DNA from: Castellaniella hirudinis_A
GTDB lineage: Bacteria > Pseudomonadota > Gammaproteobacteria > Burkholderiales > Burkholderiaceae_B
DNA: 64,000 nt
Direction: 5' to 3'
NCBI RefSeq assembly: GCF_047468865.1
Contig: NZ_JBLGTV010000004.1
Coordinates: 1-64,000 of the forward strand
Shown: in pieces, positions 43,963-52,191 of the stretch
Layout: every line of letters begins with the position of its first letter
Numbering within the stretch: position 1 is the first letter of the stretch
Made by a program: the position numbers and the translations under genes
Notes under the pieces: model-generated
What the model was told of the DNA's origin: nothing
The model's database searches: none
What the model saw: only the letters and a program-made list of their open reading frames with translations

Positions 43963-44706
43963 ATGCACATCCGACTGATCAACCCCAATACGACCGCCTC
44001 CATGACCGAGAAAATCGGCATGGCGGCCCACCGCGTGGCCGCCAACGGCACACTGATCTCCGCGGTCAACCCCAGCGACGGCCCCGTCTCGATCGAATCC
44101 CACTACGACGAGGCCTATTCCGCCATCGGCGTGCTGGAAGAAATCCGCAAAGGCGAATCCGACAAAGTCGACGCCTACATCATCGCCTGCTTCGGCGACC
44201 CCGGCCTGCTGGCCGCCCGCGAAATGACGCGCGCGCCCGTCATCGGCATCGCCGAGGCCGGGTTCCACATGGCGGGCATCATCAGCACGCGATTTTCCAT
44301 CGTGACCACGCTGATGCGCACCGGCATCATCGCCCAGCACCTGCTGGATCAATACGGTTTCAGTCAGCACTGCCGCCGCATCCGGGCCGCCGAAATTCCG
44401 GTGCTGACGCTGGAGGAGGATCCCGACGCCGCCTTTCGCCTGATCGTCGAAGAATGCCTGCGCGCCAAAGCCGAGGACAACATCGGCGCCATTGTGCTGG
44501 GCTGCGGCGGCATGGCCGATCTGACCGACCGCATCAGCCAGGCCATCGGCCTGCCCGTGATCGAAGGCGTCACTGCCGCCGTCAAGCTGGCCGAAGCGCT
44601 GGTTGGCCTGGGCATCGGCACCAGCAAGCACGGCGACCTGGCCTTCCCCATCGGCAAAGCCTTTACCGGCAAGTTTTCCCACCTCAGCCACCAACCCATG
44701 CAATAA
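43963..44706 (+). CDS. Asp/Glu/hydantoin racemase family protein
   Basis: This cofactor-independent racemase has 247 residues with the two catalytic Cys positions in IIACFGDPG (near residue 77) and VLGCGGMADL (near 182) and the start MHIRLINPNTTASM. The closest named relatives are hydantoin racemase HyuE and allantoin racemase. The substrate here is most likely a hydantoin or allantoin, given the NCS1 permease that follows. An in-frame ATG at 43939 is a possible alternative start. Confidence 0.87.
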   Translation: MHIRLINPNTTASMTEKIGMAAHRVAANGTLISAVNPSDGPVSIESHYDEAYSAIGVLEEIRKGESDKVDAYIIACFGDPGLLAAREMTRAPVIGIAEAGFHMAGIISTRFSIVTTLMRTGIIAQHLLDQYGFSQHCRRIRAAEIPVLTLEEDPDAAFRLIVEECLRAKAEDNIGAIVLGCGGMADLTDRISQAIGLPVIEGVTAAVKLAEALVGLGIGTSKHGDLAFPIGKAFTGKFSHLSHQPMQ

Positions 44707-44730
44707 CCCCCCATCCCGGAGGAGACACAC

Positions 44731-46107
44731 ATGACACAATCCACTACCCAGGCGACCCCCCTGCCCACCCCGGGTCAGCCAACCGCCGCCGACGCGCAAA
44801 GCAAAAAGGCCGGCGAAGAATCCCTGGCGCCGCAAAGCGTGCGGATCATGGGCAAATGGTCCTACTTGCTGGCCTGGTTCGGCGGCTGCGTGTCCATCGG
44901 CACATTCGCCATGGGCTCCAGCATCGTCGGCACGCTGAATCTGCTGCAGGCCACCCTGGCCATCGCCCTGGGCTGCTTCATCATCGGCGTGGCCCTGACC
45001 CTGAACGGGGCGGCGGGCTACCGCTACGGCATCCCCTTCGTGGTGCAGGCCCGCGCCGCCTTCGGTTTCGCGGGCACGAAATTCCCCGGCCTGGTGCGCG
45101 CCGTGCCCGCCATCGTCTGGTACGGCTTCCAAAGCTGGGTCGGGGCCGGCGCGCTCAATGCCGTGTCCGTCACCCTGTTCGGCTTCGACAGCATCGTCTT
45201 CTGGTTCATTGCCTTCCAGTTTCTGCAGATCATCCTGTCCACCCTGGGCTTCCAGGGGATCAAGTGGCTGGAAAACATCGGCAGCGGCTTCATCCTGCTG
45301 TCGCTGGTATATATGTTCTTCAGCGTCATCAACAAATACGGCGATGAAATCAACCGCAATCTGGTGGGCATCGAAGGCACCTGGGGCATCGAATTCTGGG
45401 GCGCCACCATGCTGTTCCTGGGCATCTACAGCACCATGATGCTGAACGTCAGCGATTATTCACGCGAACTGGAAACCGGCATGAAGCGCGGCCCACTGAC
45501 CACGCTGTACGCCATGTCCATCCTGCCCTGCACCCTGTTCATGGGCCTGATCGGCCTGATGGTATCGGGGGCCACCGGCCACGCCGACCCGATCGCCGTG
45601 TTTTCCAGCGCGGTGGACAACACCCCGCTGCTGATCGCCACGCTACTGTTCATCACCTTCGCGCAGGTCACCACCAACGTGCTGAACAACGTGGTGCCGC
45701 CCACCTACGTGCTGATGGATGTCTTCAAAATCCCCTTCAAGGCGGCGGCCATCCTGGTCGGCCTGCTGGCTTTCCTGACCTTCCCGTGGGAACTGGTCAA
45801 GGACGAATCGGCGGCGGGCCTGCAGGTTTTCGTGCAGACGTATTCCGCCTTCCTGGGGCCGATCTTCGCCGTGATGGTGGTGGACTACTACATCGTGCGC
45901 AAGCGCCAGCTGAACCTGGCTTTGTTCTATGACGAAAACGGCCCCTATCGCGGCCTGAACTATGCCGGCTTCATCGCCTCGGCCGTCGGCGCCGTGATCG
46001 CCCTGTATTTCTCGGAAGTCTCCTGGTATGCCAGCCTGATCCCCGCCGGCCTGGTGTACTGGCTGCTGATGAAACACTGGGGCGCATGCCGCCGCTTCAA
46101 CGACTAA
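44731..46107 (+). CDS. NCS1-family nucleobase/hydantoin permease
   Basis: This inner-membrane sodium- or proton-coupled symporter has 458 residues and about twelve helices. The sequences AAGYRYGIPFVVQARAAFGF near residue 91, GAGALNAVSVTLFGF, and NVVPPTYVLMD agree with the Mhp1/allantoin permease group. The N-terminal 40 residues are hydrophilic and cytoplasmic. A strong GGAGGAGACACAC site precedes the ATG, and the gap to the racemase gene is 24 bp. Together with the racemase it should import and racemise a hydantoin-like compound; no hydantoinase gene is in the window. Confidence 0.9.
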   Translation: MTQSTTQATPLPTPGQPTAADAQSKKAGEESLAPQSVRIMGKWSYLLAWFGGCVSIGTFAMGSSIVGTLNLLQATLAIALGCFIIGVALTLNGAAGYRYGIPFVVQARAAFGFAGTKFPGLVRAVPAIVWYGFQSWVGAGALNAVSVTLFGFDSIVFWFIAFQFLQIILSTLGFQGIKWLENIGSGFILLSLVYMFFSVINKYGDEINRNLVGIEGTWGIEFWGATMLFLGIYSTMMLNVSDYSRELETGMKRGPLTTLYAMSILPCTLFMGLIGLMVSGATGHADPIAVFSSAVDNTPLLIATLLFITFAQVTTNVLNNVVPPTYVLMDVFKIPFKAAAILVGLLAFLTFPWELVKDESAAGLQVFVQTYSAFLGPIFAVMVVDYYIVRKRQLNLALFYDENGPYRGLNYAGFIASAVGAVIALYFSEVSWYASLIPAGLVYWLLMKHWGACRRFND

Positions 46108-46117
46108 AAGCCAACTA

Positions 46118-46948
46118 CTAAGGCGCAATCGGCAGCGCCCGTTTGTGGGCGCTGCGCCGCCAGGTCTCGACAATGATGTCGAACGCCGCCGGCGCAATGG
46201 CCTTGCCTTCCAGAAAATCGTCGATCTGCTCGTAGCTGACCCCAAAAGCCTCCTCATCGGGCTTCAGGGGCCGCAGGGATTCCAGGTCGGCCGTGGGGAC
46301 TTTATACACCAGCGCATCACTGGCCCCCAGGGCGCTGGCCAGGGCGCGCACCCGGCGCTTGTTCAACCCCGCCAGGGGGGTTGCATCCGCGGCCCCATCG
46401 CCAAACTTGGTAAAAAACCCCATCAAGGCCTCGGCGGCGTGGTCGGTGCCCACCACCAAGCCGCCCCGCGCCCCCGCCACGGCATATTGGGCAATCATGC
46501 GCTGGCGCGCCTTGATGTTGCCATGCAGGAAATCCTGCTGGGCGGCATCGCGGAACCCCTGCCCCGCCGCCTGCACGGCCGCCAGCAGGGCATCGGCGGC
46601 CGGCTGGATATCCACCGTCAGGATGTCATCCGGGCCGATCACGGCCAGCCCGCCCTGAGCATCGGCTTCGTCGCGCTGCACGCCATAGGGCAGGCGCATG
46701 GCCACAAACCGCGCATCGCCGCCCTGCTGGCGCACCCGCTGCACGGCCCGCTGCGCCAGGCAGCCCGCCGTCAGGGAATCCACCCCCCCGCTGATGCCCA
46801 GCACCAGGGCACGCGCGCCGGTCCGGCGCAGCAAGTTGGACAGGAACTGCACCCGGCGTTCGATTTCCATGGCGGCATCGAAATCATCGGCAACCCCTAA
46901 TTCCTGGCGAATGCGGATTTGTAAATGGTGTGACTCGGCGGGCGTCAT
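46118..46948 (-). CDS. nadE: NAD synthetase, ammonia-dependent
   Basis: This enzyme amidates deamido-NAD with ATP, the last step of NAD synthesis. The 276-residue protein lacks the glutaminase domain, so it is the short ammonia-dependent type. The ATP-binding loop LGISGGVDSLTAG is near residue 50, GTDHAAEALMGFFTKFGDGA near residue 177, and RVRALASALGA and the C-terminal VETWRRSAHKR block are family markers. GGGAGGAC precedes the ATG at 46948. It is convergent with the NCS1 permease gene, ten bp apart. Confidence 0.95.
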   Translation of the reverse strand: MTPAESHHLQIRIRQELGVADDFDAAMEIERRVQFLSNLLRRTGARALVLGISGGVDSLTAGCLAQRAVQRVRQQGGDARFVAMRLPYGVQRDEADAQGGLAVIGPDDILTVDIQPAADALLAAVQAAGQGFRDAAQQDFLHGNIKARQRMIAQYAVAGARGGLVVGTDHAAEALMGFFTKFGDGAADATPLAGLNKRRVRALASALGASDALVYKVPTADLESLRPLKPDEEAFGVSYEQIDDFLEGKAIAPAAFDIIVETWRRSAHKRALPIAP

Positions 46949-47074
46949 CCGTCCTCCCAAAAAAGGCCGAACCATCCGGCCCGGCCCGATACACGATACA
47001 CGCGGGCCGCATTCGCGGCACACCGGACGGGAGACCGTCCTGTGCCGGTCATGCCGGCCCGCCCGCGCAAACGA

Positions 47075-48763
47075 TCAAACGCGGTCTTCGAAACGATCCA
47101 GCACAGCCCCCGTGCTCGCGTCCGAGCAGTTGAAGGCGAACTTGGCCTGCACGCCCCGCGTATAGCGCGGCGCGGGGGCTTTCCAGGCGGCACGGCGAGT
47201 GGCCAGGACATCGTCGGGCACATTCAGCTGCAGCAGCTGCTTGTGGGCGTCGATGGTGATGATGTCGCCTTCTTCGACCAAGGCGATGGTGCCGCCCACG
47301 GCGGCTTCGGGGGCGACGTGCCCCACCACCATGCCCCAGGTGCCGCCGGAGAACCGGCCGTCCGTGATCAACCCCACGGAATCCCCCAGGCCCTCGCCCA
47401 CCAGGGCGCTGGTGGGCGCCAGCATTTCGGGCATGCCGGGGCCGCCCTTGGGGCCCAGATAGCGCAGCACCATGACGTCGCCCGCCTGGATCTTGCCCGC
47501 CAGGATGGCTTCCATGGCCGAGGGCTCGTCGTCGAACACGCGGGCCGGGCCGGTGATGGCGGGGTTTTTCAGGCCGGTGATCTTGGCCACCGCGCCGAGT
47601 TCGGCCAGATTGCCTTTCAGGATGGCCAAGTGGCCTTCGGCGTAGAGGGCGTTATCCAGCGTGCGGATGACGTCCTGGTCGACCGGGACGTCGGGCACGT
47701 CGGCCAGGGTTTCGGCGATGGTCTTGCCGGTGATGGTGATGCAATCGCCGTGCAGCAGGCCGGCGTTCAGCAGCAGCTTCATGACCTGGGGCACGCCGCC
47801 CGCCTGGTGGAAATCCACCACCAGGTGCTTGCCGCTGGGTTTCAGGTCGCAGATGACGGGGACTTTGCGGCGCACGCGCTCGAAGTCGTCGATGGTCCAT
47901 TCGACCCCAGCGGCATGGGCGATGGCCAGCATGTGCAGCACGGCGTTGGTGGACCCGCCCGTGGCCATGATGACGGCCACGGCGTTTTCGATGGATTTGC
48001 GCGTGACGATGTCGCGCGGCTTGAGGTCGAGCTTGACCGCATTGATCAGCACCCGGGCCGATTCGGCGGCGGAATCGATTTTTTCCTGGTGCACATTGGC
48101 CATGGTGGAGGAATAAGGCAGGCTCATGCCCAGGACTTCGAAGGCGGAGCTCATGGTGTTGGCCGTGTACATGCCGCCACAGGAACCGCTGCAGGGAATG
48201 GCGTGGGTCTCGATGTTGTGCAGATCGGTCTCGGACATGCGCCCGGCGGCGTGTTCGCCCACGGCCTCGAAGACGCTGACGATGTTGAGTTCCTGCCCGC
48301 AATAATTGCCCGGCAGGATGGTGCCGCCATACACGTAGATGGAAGGCACGTTGGCGCGCAGCATGCCCATCATGCCGCCCGGCATGTTTTTGTCGCAGCC
48401 GCCGACCACCAGCACGCCGTCCATCCATTGGCCCTGCACACAGGTTTCCACGCAATCGGCGATGACTTCGCGCGAGACCAGGGAGTATTTCATGCCCTCG
48501 GTGCCCATGGCCATGCCGTCGGAAATGGTGGGGGTGCCGAACATCTGGGGATTGCCGCCCGCGGCCTTGACCGCCGCAGCCGCCGCGTCCGCCAGGGGCT
48601 GCAGGCCGCTGTTGCAGGGCGTGATGGTGCTTTGCCCGTTGGCAATGCCGATCATGGGGTTGTTGAAGTCTTCTTCCTTGTAGCCCAGGGCGTAGTACAT
48701 CGAGCGGTTTGGCGCGCGGGCCACCCCCTGGGTGATATTGGATGAGCGCAAAGGCTTGGACAT
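47075..48763 (-). CDS. ilvD: Dihydroxy-acid dehydratase
   Basis: This iron-sulfur enzyme dehydrates dihydroxyisovalerate and its homologue in branched-chain amino-acid synthesis. The 562-residue protein has the three cluster cysteines in TITPCNSGLQ, VVGGCDKNMPGGMMGML and IPCSGSCGGMYTANTM, and the end block LITDGRFSGGTWGMVVGHVA. AAGGA precedes the ATG at 48763. The residues before that start in the open frame show no family similarity. It is separated from nadE by 126 bp without evident features. Confidence 0.96.
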   Translation of the reverse strand: MSKPLRSSNITQGVARAPNRSMYYALGYKEEDFNNPMIGIANGQSTITPCNSGLQPLADAAAAAVKAAGGNPQMFGTPTISDGMAMGTEGMKYSLVSREVIADCVETCVQGQWMDGVLVVGGCDKNMPGGMMGMLRANVPSIYVYGGTILPGNYCGQELNIVSVFEAVGEHAAGRMSETDLHNIETHAIPCSGSCGGMYTANTMSSAFEVLGMSLPYSSTMANVHQEKIDSAAESARVLINAVKLDLKPRDIVTRKSIENAVAVIMATGGSTNAVLHMLAIAHAAGVEWTIDDFERVRRKVPVICDLKPSGKHLVVDFHQAGGVPQVMKLLLNAGLLHGDCITITGKTIAETLADVPDVPVDQDVIRTLDNALYAEGHLAILKGNLAELGAVAKITGLKNPAITGPARVFDDEPSAMEAILAGKIQAGDVMVLRYLGPKGGPGMPEMLAPTSALVGEGLGDSVGLITDGRFSGGTWGMVVGHVAPEAAVGGTIALVEEGDIITIDAHKQLLQLNVPDDVLATRRAAWKAPAPRYTRGVQAKFAFNCSDASTGAVLDRFEDRV

Positions 48764-48906
48764 GAGCGAATCCTTCCGGGTTATTTTCAGCGAACAATCC
48801 TTTAGTTTACGGCTTGTCGGGCGCTTGTGCAGGCCCGCCCCGCCGACAATACGGGCATGCCGGAGCCCGGCGCCGCTCAAGCGGGAAAACGGCTTCTTCA
48901 CGAACG

Positions 48907-48928
48907 CCGGGCGCGGGCAGGCGCCCGG
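48907..48928. terminator. Hairpin at the end of the Crp-family gene
   Basis: CCGGGCGC (48907-48914) pairs with GCGCCCGG (48921-48928) around a six-base loop, five bases past the Crp-family stop. On the plus strand it is followed by TTTT within three bases, so it may be bidirectional or act for transcripts running towards the regulator gene. Confidence 0.45.
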
Positions 48929-48933
48929 GATTT

Positions 48934-49638
48934 TCAGAAGCTGCGGCGCGCCGATTGAACCAGTGTCTCCAGGGCGGCCGGATCGTGCAGGGCCCAGTCC
49001 CGGCGCGCCCCGGTGATCAGCCCCTGGGACACCCAATCGGCCAGCAGGCGGCTGAGTGTTTCGGGCCGCACCCCCAGGTGCGCGGCCAGCTGGCGCTGGG
49101 TCAGCGGCAGGCGCACGATGCCCGCATGATCGCAAGGCAGGCGCAGCAGATAGTCCGCCAGACGCTGGGCCGCCGTGCTGTCGCTCAACCACTCGATCTC
49201 ATTGACGCGATGATAGACGCGGTCGCTCAACCGGGTCAGCAGGCGCAGGGCCAGTTCGGGCCAGGCGGCCACCAGCTCGGTGATGCCGCTGCGCTTGAGG
49301 CACTGCACCACGGCGTCGCCGCGCGCCCGGGCTTCCATGGGATAGCGGCCATGGGTCATGAACATGGCGGTTTCCGCCAGCAGCTGGCCGGGCTGGAAAA
49401 TCTGGAACACACGATCCTGGCCTTCTTGGGTGTGGCGCAGCACTTCGACATGGCCATCGAGGACATACAAGTATTCCACCGCATCTTCGCCTTCGCGGAA
49501 CAAGACTTCGCCCGCCTGTACATGAAACACGGCCGCATCGCGCAGCAGAACCTGCTGCATGGGCGGCGGCATCCCCTGGAACAAAGGATGGCCCAGCACC
49601 TGAACGGGAGAATGACCGGATTTGTTGACTTTTGTCAT
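48934..49638 (-). CDS. Crp/Fnr-family transcriptional regulator
   Basis: The 234-residue regulator has an N-terminal cyclic-nucleotide-binding-type barrel (about 20-130) and a C-terminal helix-turn-helix LTQRQLAAHLGVRPETLSRL near residue 180. It lacks the N-terminal Cys cluster of Fnr, so it does not carry a 4Fe-4S cluster. It resembles the Dnr/NnrR group in layout, but effector and targets cannot be read from sequence. Its start is 58 bp from a divergent ABC-transporter gene with a Fur box in the gap, so it may link iron and oxygen or nitric-oxide signals to that system. Confidence 0.88.
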   Translation of the reverse strand: MTKVNKSGHSPVQVLGHPLFQGMPPPMQQVLLRDAAVFHVQAGEVLFREGEDAVEYLYVLDGHVEVLRHTQEGQDRVFQIFQPGQLLAETAMFMTHGRYPMEARARGDAVVQCLKRSGITELVAAWPELALRLLTRLSDRVYHRVNEIEWLSDSTAAQRLADYLLRLPCDHAGIVRLPLTQRQLAAHLGVRPETLSRLLADWVSQGLITGARRDWALHDPAALETLVQSARRSF

Positions 49639-49689
49639 TGTCGACCAGTTGGGTTAAATGAGAACATGCGAGATTGATAATAATTCGCA
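49632..49689 (+). promoter_or_regulatory. Promoter and Fur box of the ABC/TonB operon
   Basis: A TTGTCA (49632-49637) and TAAATG (49655-49660) pair spaced by 17 bp fits a sigma-70 promoter. Just downstream, TGATAATAATTCGCA (49675-49689) matches the Fur consensus at 12 of 14 defined positions. Iron repression of the ABC/TonB genes is predicted. Confidence 0.65.
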
Positions 49690-49696
49690 TTCATCT

Positions 49697-50692
49697 ATGT
49701 GGAAAGCACTCAAATCATCATACCGCGTCGCGGCGGGCAGTCTGCTGGCCGCCGTCCTGTGCCTGGCCGCGCCCGCCCAAGCGGCGCCCTATGCCAAGCT
49801 GGTGCTGGCCGGGCCCACGGCGGCCGTCAGTTTCCCCCTGATCCACATGGTCGAATCCGGCGCCTTGGCCGATTGGGCCGACCAGGTGGAATTCCGCCAC
49901 TGGAAAAACCCTGACCAATTGCGGGTTCTGCTGGCCAAGGAACAGGTGGATTTCAGCGCCACGCCGGTCAATCTGCCCGCCATCATGGCCAACCGCGGGT
50001 TGCCGGTGCGCCTGCTGAATGTCTCGGTCTGGGGCCTGCTGTGGTTCATCAGCAGCGACCCGGCCATCCGTTCGGTGGCGGATCTGGCCGGCCAGCCGCT
50101 GCTGACGACCTTCCAGCGCGACCTGCCCGCCCTGCTGCTCGAACGCCTGCTGGCGGCGCAGGGCCTGACAGGCGACAAAGCCCCCGTCATCCGCTACGCC
50201 CGGGACGCCCAGGACGCCACGGCCCTGATGCTGACCGGCGAAGCGCCCACCGTGCTGCTGCCCGAACCCTCAGTCTCCCTCCTGCTGGCGCGCAACGCGC
50301 AGCAGGGCCAACCGGACATCCGCCGGGTGCAAAGCCTGGAAGACGCCTGGCGGCAAACCTTTCCCCGGCAGCCCGACCTGCCCCAGGCCGGCATCATGGT
50401 CAACAGCCACCGGGCGGCGGACGAGGCCCTGAGCCGGGCCGTGGCCCAGGCATACGCCGAAGCCACCGTCTGGTGCAAGGCCCAGCCCGCCCTGTGCGCC
50501 GAAGAAGTCCACCGGCACCTGAACTTCCTGCCGCTGGCCGCCATCGAGACCTCCATCCGGGTCACCCGCCTGGAAAGCCGGGACGCCAGCGTGGCGCGCC
50601 CCGCGCTGGAAGCCCTGTACCAGTTGATCCTGGATCACAACCCCGAAGCGGTGGGCGGCAAGCTGCCCGACGCCGGATTCTACGGCCCATGA
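49697..50692 (+). CDS. NitT/TauT-family ABC substrate-binding protein
   Basis: This exported binding protein has 331 residues and a signal peptide ending AAPAQAAPYAK. The body has the SBP family 2 layout (LRVLLAKEQVDFSATPVNLP, SVADLAGQPLL) seen in sulfonate, nitrate, thiamine-precursor and some metal importers. Its operon is iron-regulated by sequence and ends in a TonB receptor gene, so the ligand is probably delivered across the outer membrane. Ligand unknown. I use ATG 49697 because an ATG at 49658 would place the Fur box inside the coding sequence; neither has a strong ribosome-binding site. Confidence 0.82.
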   Translation: MWKALKSSYRVAAGSLLAAVLCLAAPAQAAPYAKLVLAGPTAAVSFPLIHMVESGALADWADQVEFRHWKNPDQLRVLLAKEQVDFSATPVNLPAIMANRGLPVRLLNVSVWGLLWFISSDPAIRSVADLAGQPLLTTFQRDLPALLLERLLAAQGLTGDKAPVIRYARDAQDATALMLTGEAPTVLLPEPSVSLLLARNAQQGQPDIRRVQSLEDAWRQTFPRQPDLPQAGIMVNSHRAADEALSRAVAQAYAEATVWCKAQPALCAEEVHRHLNFLPLAAIETSIRVTRLESRDASVARPALEALYQLILDHNPEAVGGKLPDAGFYGP

Positions 50693-51471
50693 AAGCCGAC
50701 GCGCTGCCCGTCGCCGCCCCCACCGCATGGCGCTGGTCCGCGCTGGGGGTCGTGCTGATCTTCCTGGCCTGGGAAATCGCCGCCCGGATCATGGGCCCCA
50801 TGCTGATGGCCACCCCCTGGCAGGCCCTGCGGGCCGTGGCGGATCTCAGCCGCGACCCGGATTTCTGGGTCAACAGCCGCGCCAGCCTGCTGCGCATCGC
50901 CATCGGCGTGGGCACGGGCTGCCTGATCGGTTTTGTGCTTGGGGTGCTGGCCGGACACGACGCCCGCCTGCGCGGGCTGCTGGAGCCCCTGCGCTGGCTG
51001 CTGATGGCGATCCCGCCCGTGGTGGTGGTCGTGCTGGCCATGCTGTGGTTCGGCCTGGGTTCGGGCATGGTGGTGTTCATCACCATCCTGATGATGGCGC
51101 CCGGCATGTACGTCAATACGGTCAAGGGCATGCGCATGATCGACCGAAACCTGCTGGAAATGAGCCAGGTCTACCGCTTCGGCGCCTGGATGCGCCTGCG
51201 CCATATCTACCTGCCGGCCCTGGCCGCCCCCCTGACCGCCGCCTTGCTGATCGCCACCTGCGGCGGCGTGCGGCTGGTGGTGATGGCCGAAGTCCTGGGC
51301 GCCGAAAGCGGGGTGGGCTATGCCCTGGCCAACGCCCGCAGCACCTTCGACAGCGGCCGGTTGTACGCCTGGGTGCTGTTGATCCTGGCCCTGGTGGGCC
51401 TGCTGGAATTCCTCTTGCTGCAACCGATACAACGCCGCCTGACCCGCTGGCAGGAGCCCAGCCATGCTTGA
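50689..51471 (+). CDS. NitT/TauT-family ABC permease
   Basis: This inner-membrane subunit has 260 residues and six hydrophobic helices. The EAA-type loop EMSQVYRFGAWMRLRHIYLP lies near residue 156. LRWLLMAIPPVVVVVLAMLW is the usual helix pair of the SsuC/TauC group. The ATG at 50689 overlaps the binding-protein stop (ATGA), which fixes the start. Confidence 0.88.
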   Translation: MKADALPVAAPTAWRWSALGVVLIFLAWEIAARIMGPMLMATPWQALRAVADLSRDPDFWVNSRASLLRIAIGVGTGCLIGFVLGVLAGHDARLRGLLEPLRWLLMAIPPVVVVVLAMLWFGLGSGMVVFITILMMAPGMYVNTVKGMRMIDRNLLEMSQVYRFGAWMRLRHIYLPALAAPLTAALLIATCGGVRLVVMAEVLGAESGVGYALANARSTFDSGRLYAWVLLILALVGLLEFLLLQPIQRRLTRWQEPSHA

Positions 51472-52120
51472 GATGCGATCCGTCAGCCTCTGCTTCGGCC
51501 CGCGCACGGTTCTCCGGCATATCGACCTGGCCGTGCGGCCCGGCGACCGCATCGGGCTGATCGGCCCCAGCGGCGCGGGCAAAAGCACCCTGCTGCGCCT
51601 GGCGGCTGGCCTGCTGCGGCCCAGCCAGGGGCATTGCCGCAACACTTTCGCCTGCACGCGGCTGGTGTTCCAGGATCCCCGCCTGCTGCCCTGGCGCAGC
51701 GTGGCGGCCAACCTGGATCTGGCCCTGCGGGCCGCCGGCATCCCCCAGGCACAGGCGGCGCAGCGGCGCGACCACTGGCTGGATCGGGTGGGCCTGGCCG
51801 ACGCCGCCCAGGCCTGGCCTGCGGAACTTTCCGGCGGGATGGCGCAGCGCGCCTCGCTGGCCCGCGCCCTGGCCCTGGAACCCGACCTGCTGCTGCTAGA
51901 CGAACCCTTCAGCGCGCTGGATCCCGCCCTGCGGGCCGACCTGGGCCGGCTGTGCAGCAGCCAATGCCGCGCGCGCCAGGCCGCCATGATCTGCATCAGT
52001 CACCAGCCCTGGGAACTGGACGGCCTGGTGGACGGCATCTGGCAAGTGGCCGACGGCGGCATCCGGCCCGCCACCGGCTGTACGGCCGGCCCAACGGCGG
52101 ACAGCCGCCCGCCGACTTGA
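51464..52120 (+). CDS. NitT/TauT-family ABC ATP-binding protein
   Basis: This is the ATPase of the importer, with 218 residues. It has Walker A GPSGAGKST near residue 35, the Q-loop LVFQDPRLLPWRSV, signature LSGGMAQRASLARAL, Walker B LLLLDEPFSALDP and switch ISHQPWE. It starts eight bases before the permease stop. The protein is shorter than SsuB homologues by about 30 residues. Confidence 0.88.
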   Translation: MLEMRSVSLCFGPRTVLRHIDLAVRPGDRIGLIGPSGAGKSTLLRLAAGLLRPSQGHCRNTFACTRLVFQDPRLLPWRSVAANLDLALRAAGIPQAQAAQRRDHWLDRVGLADAAQAWPAELSGGMAQRASLARALALEPDLLLLDEPFSALDPALRADLGRLCSSQCRARQAAMICISHQPWELDGLVDGIWQVADGGIRPATGCTAGPTADSRPPT

Positions 52121-52191
52121 ATGCCGCGTTCCGGCCTATTCCCCGAAACATCCGAATTAATCCCCATTTCCTTTCGACGACAGGTATCCCG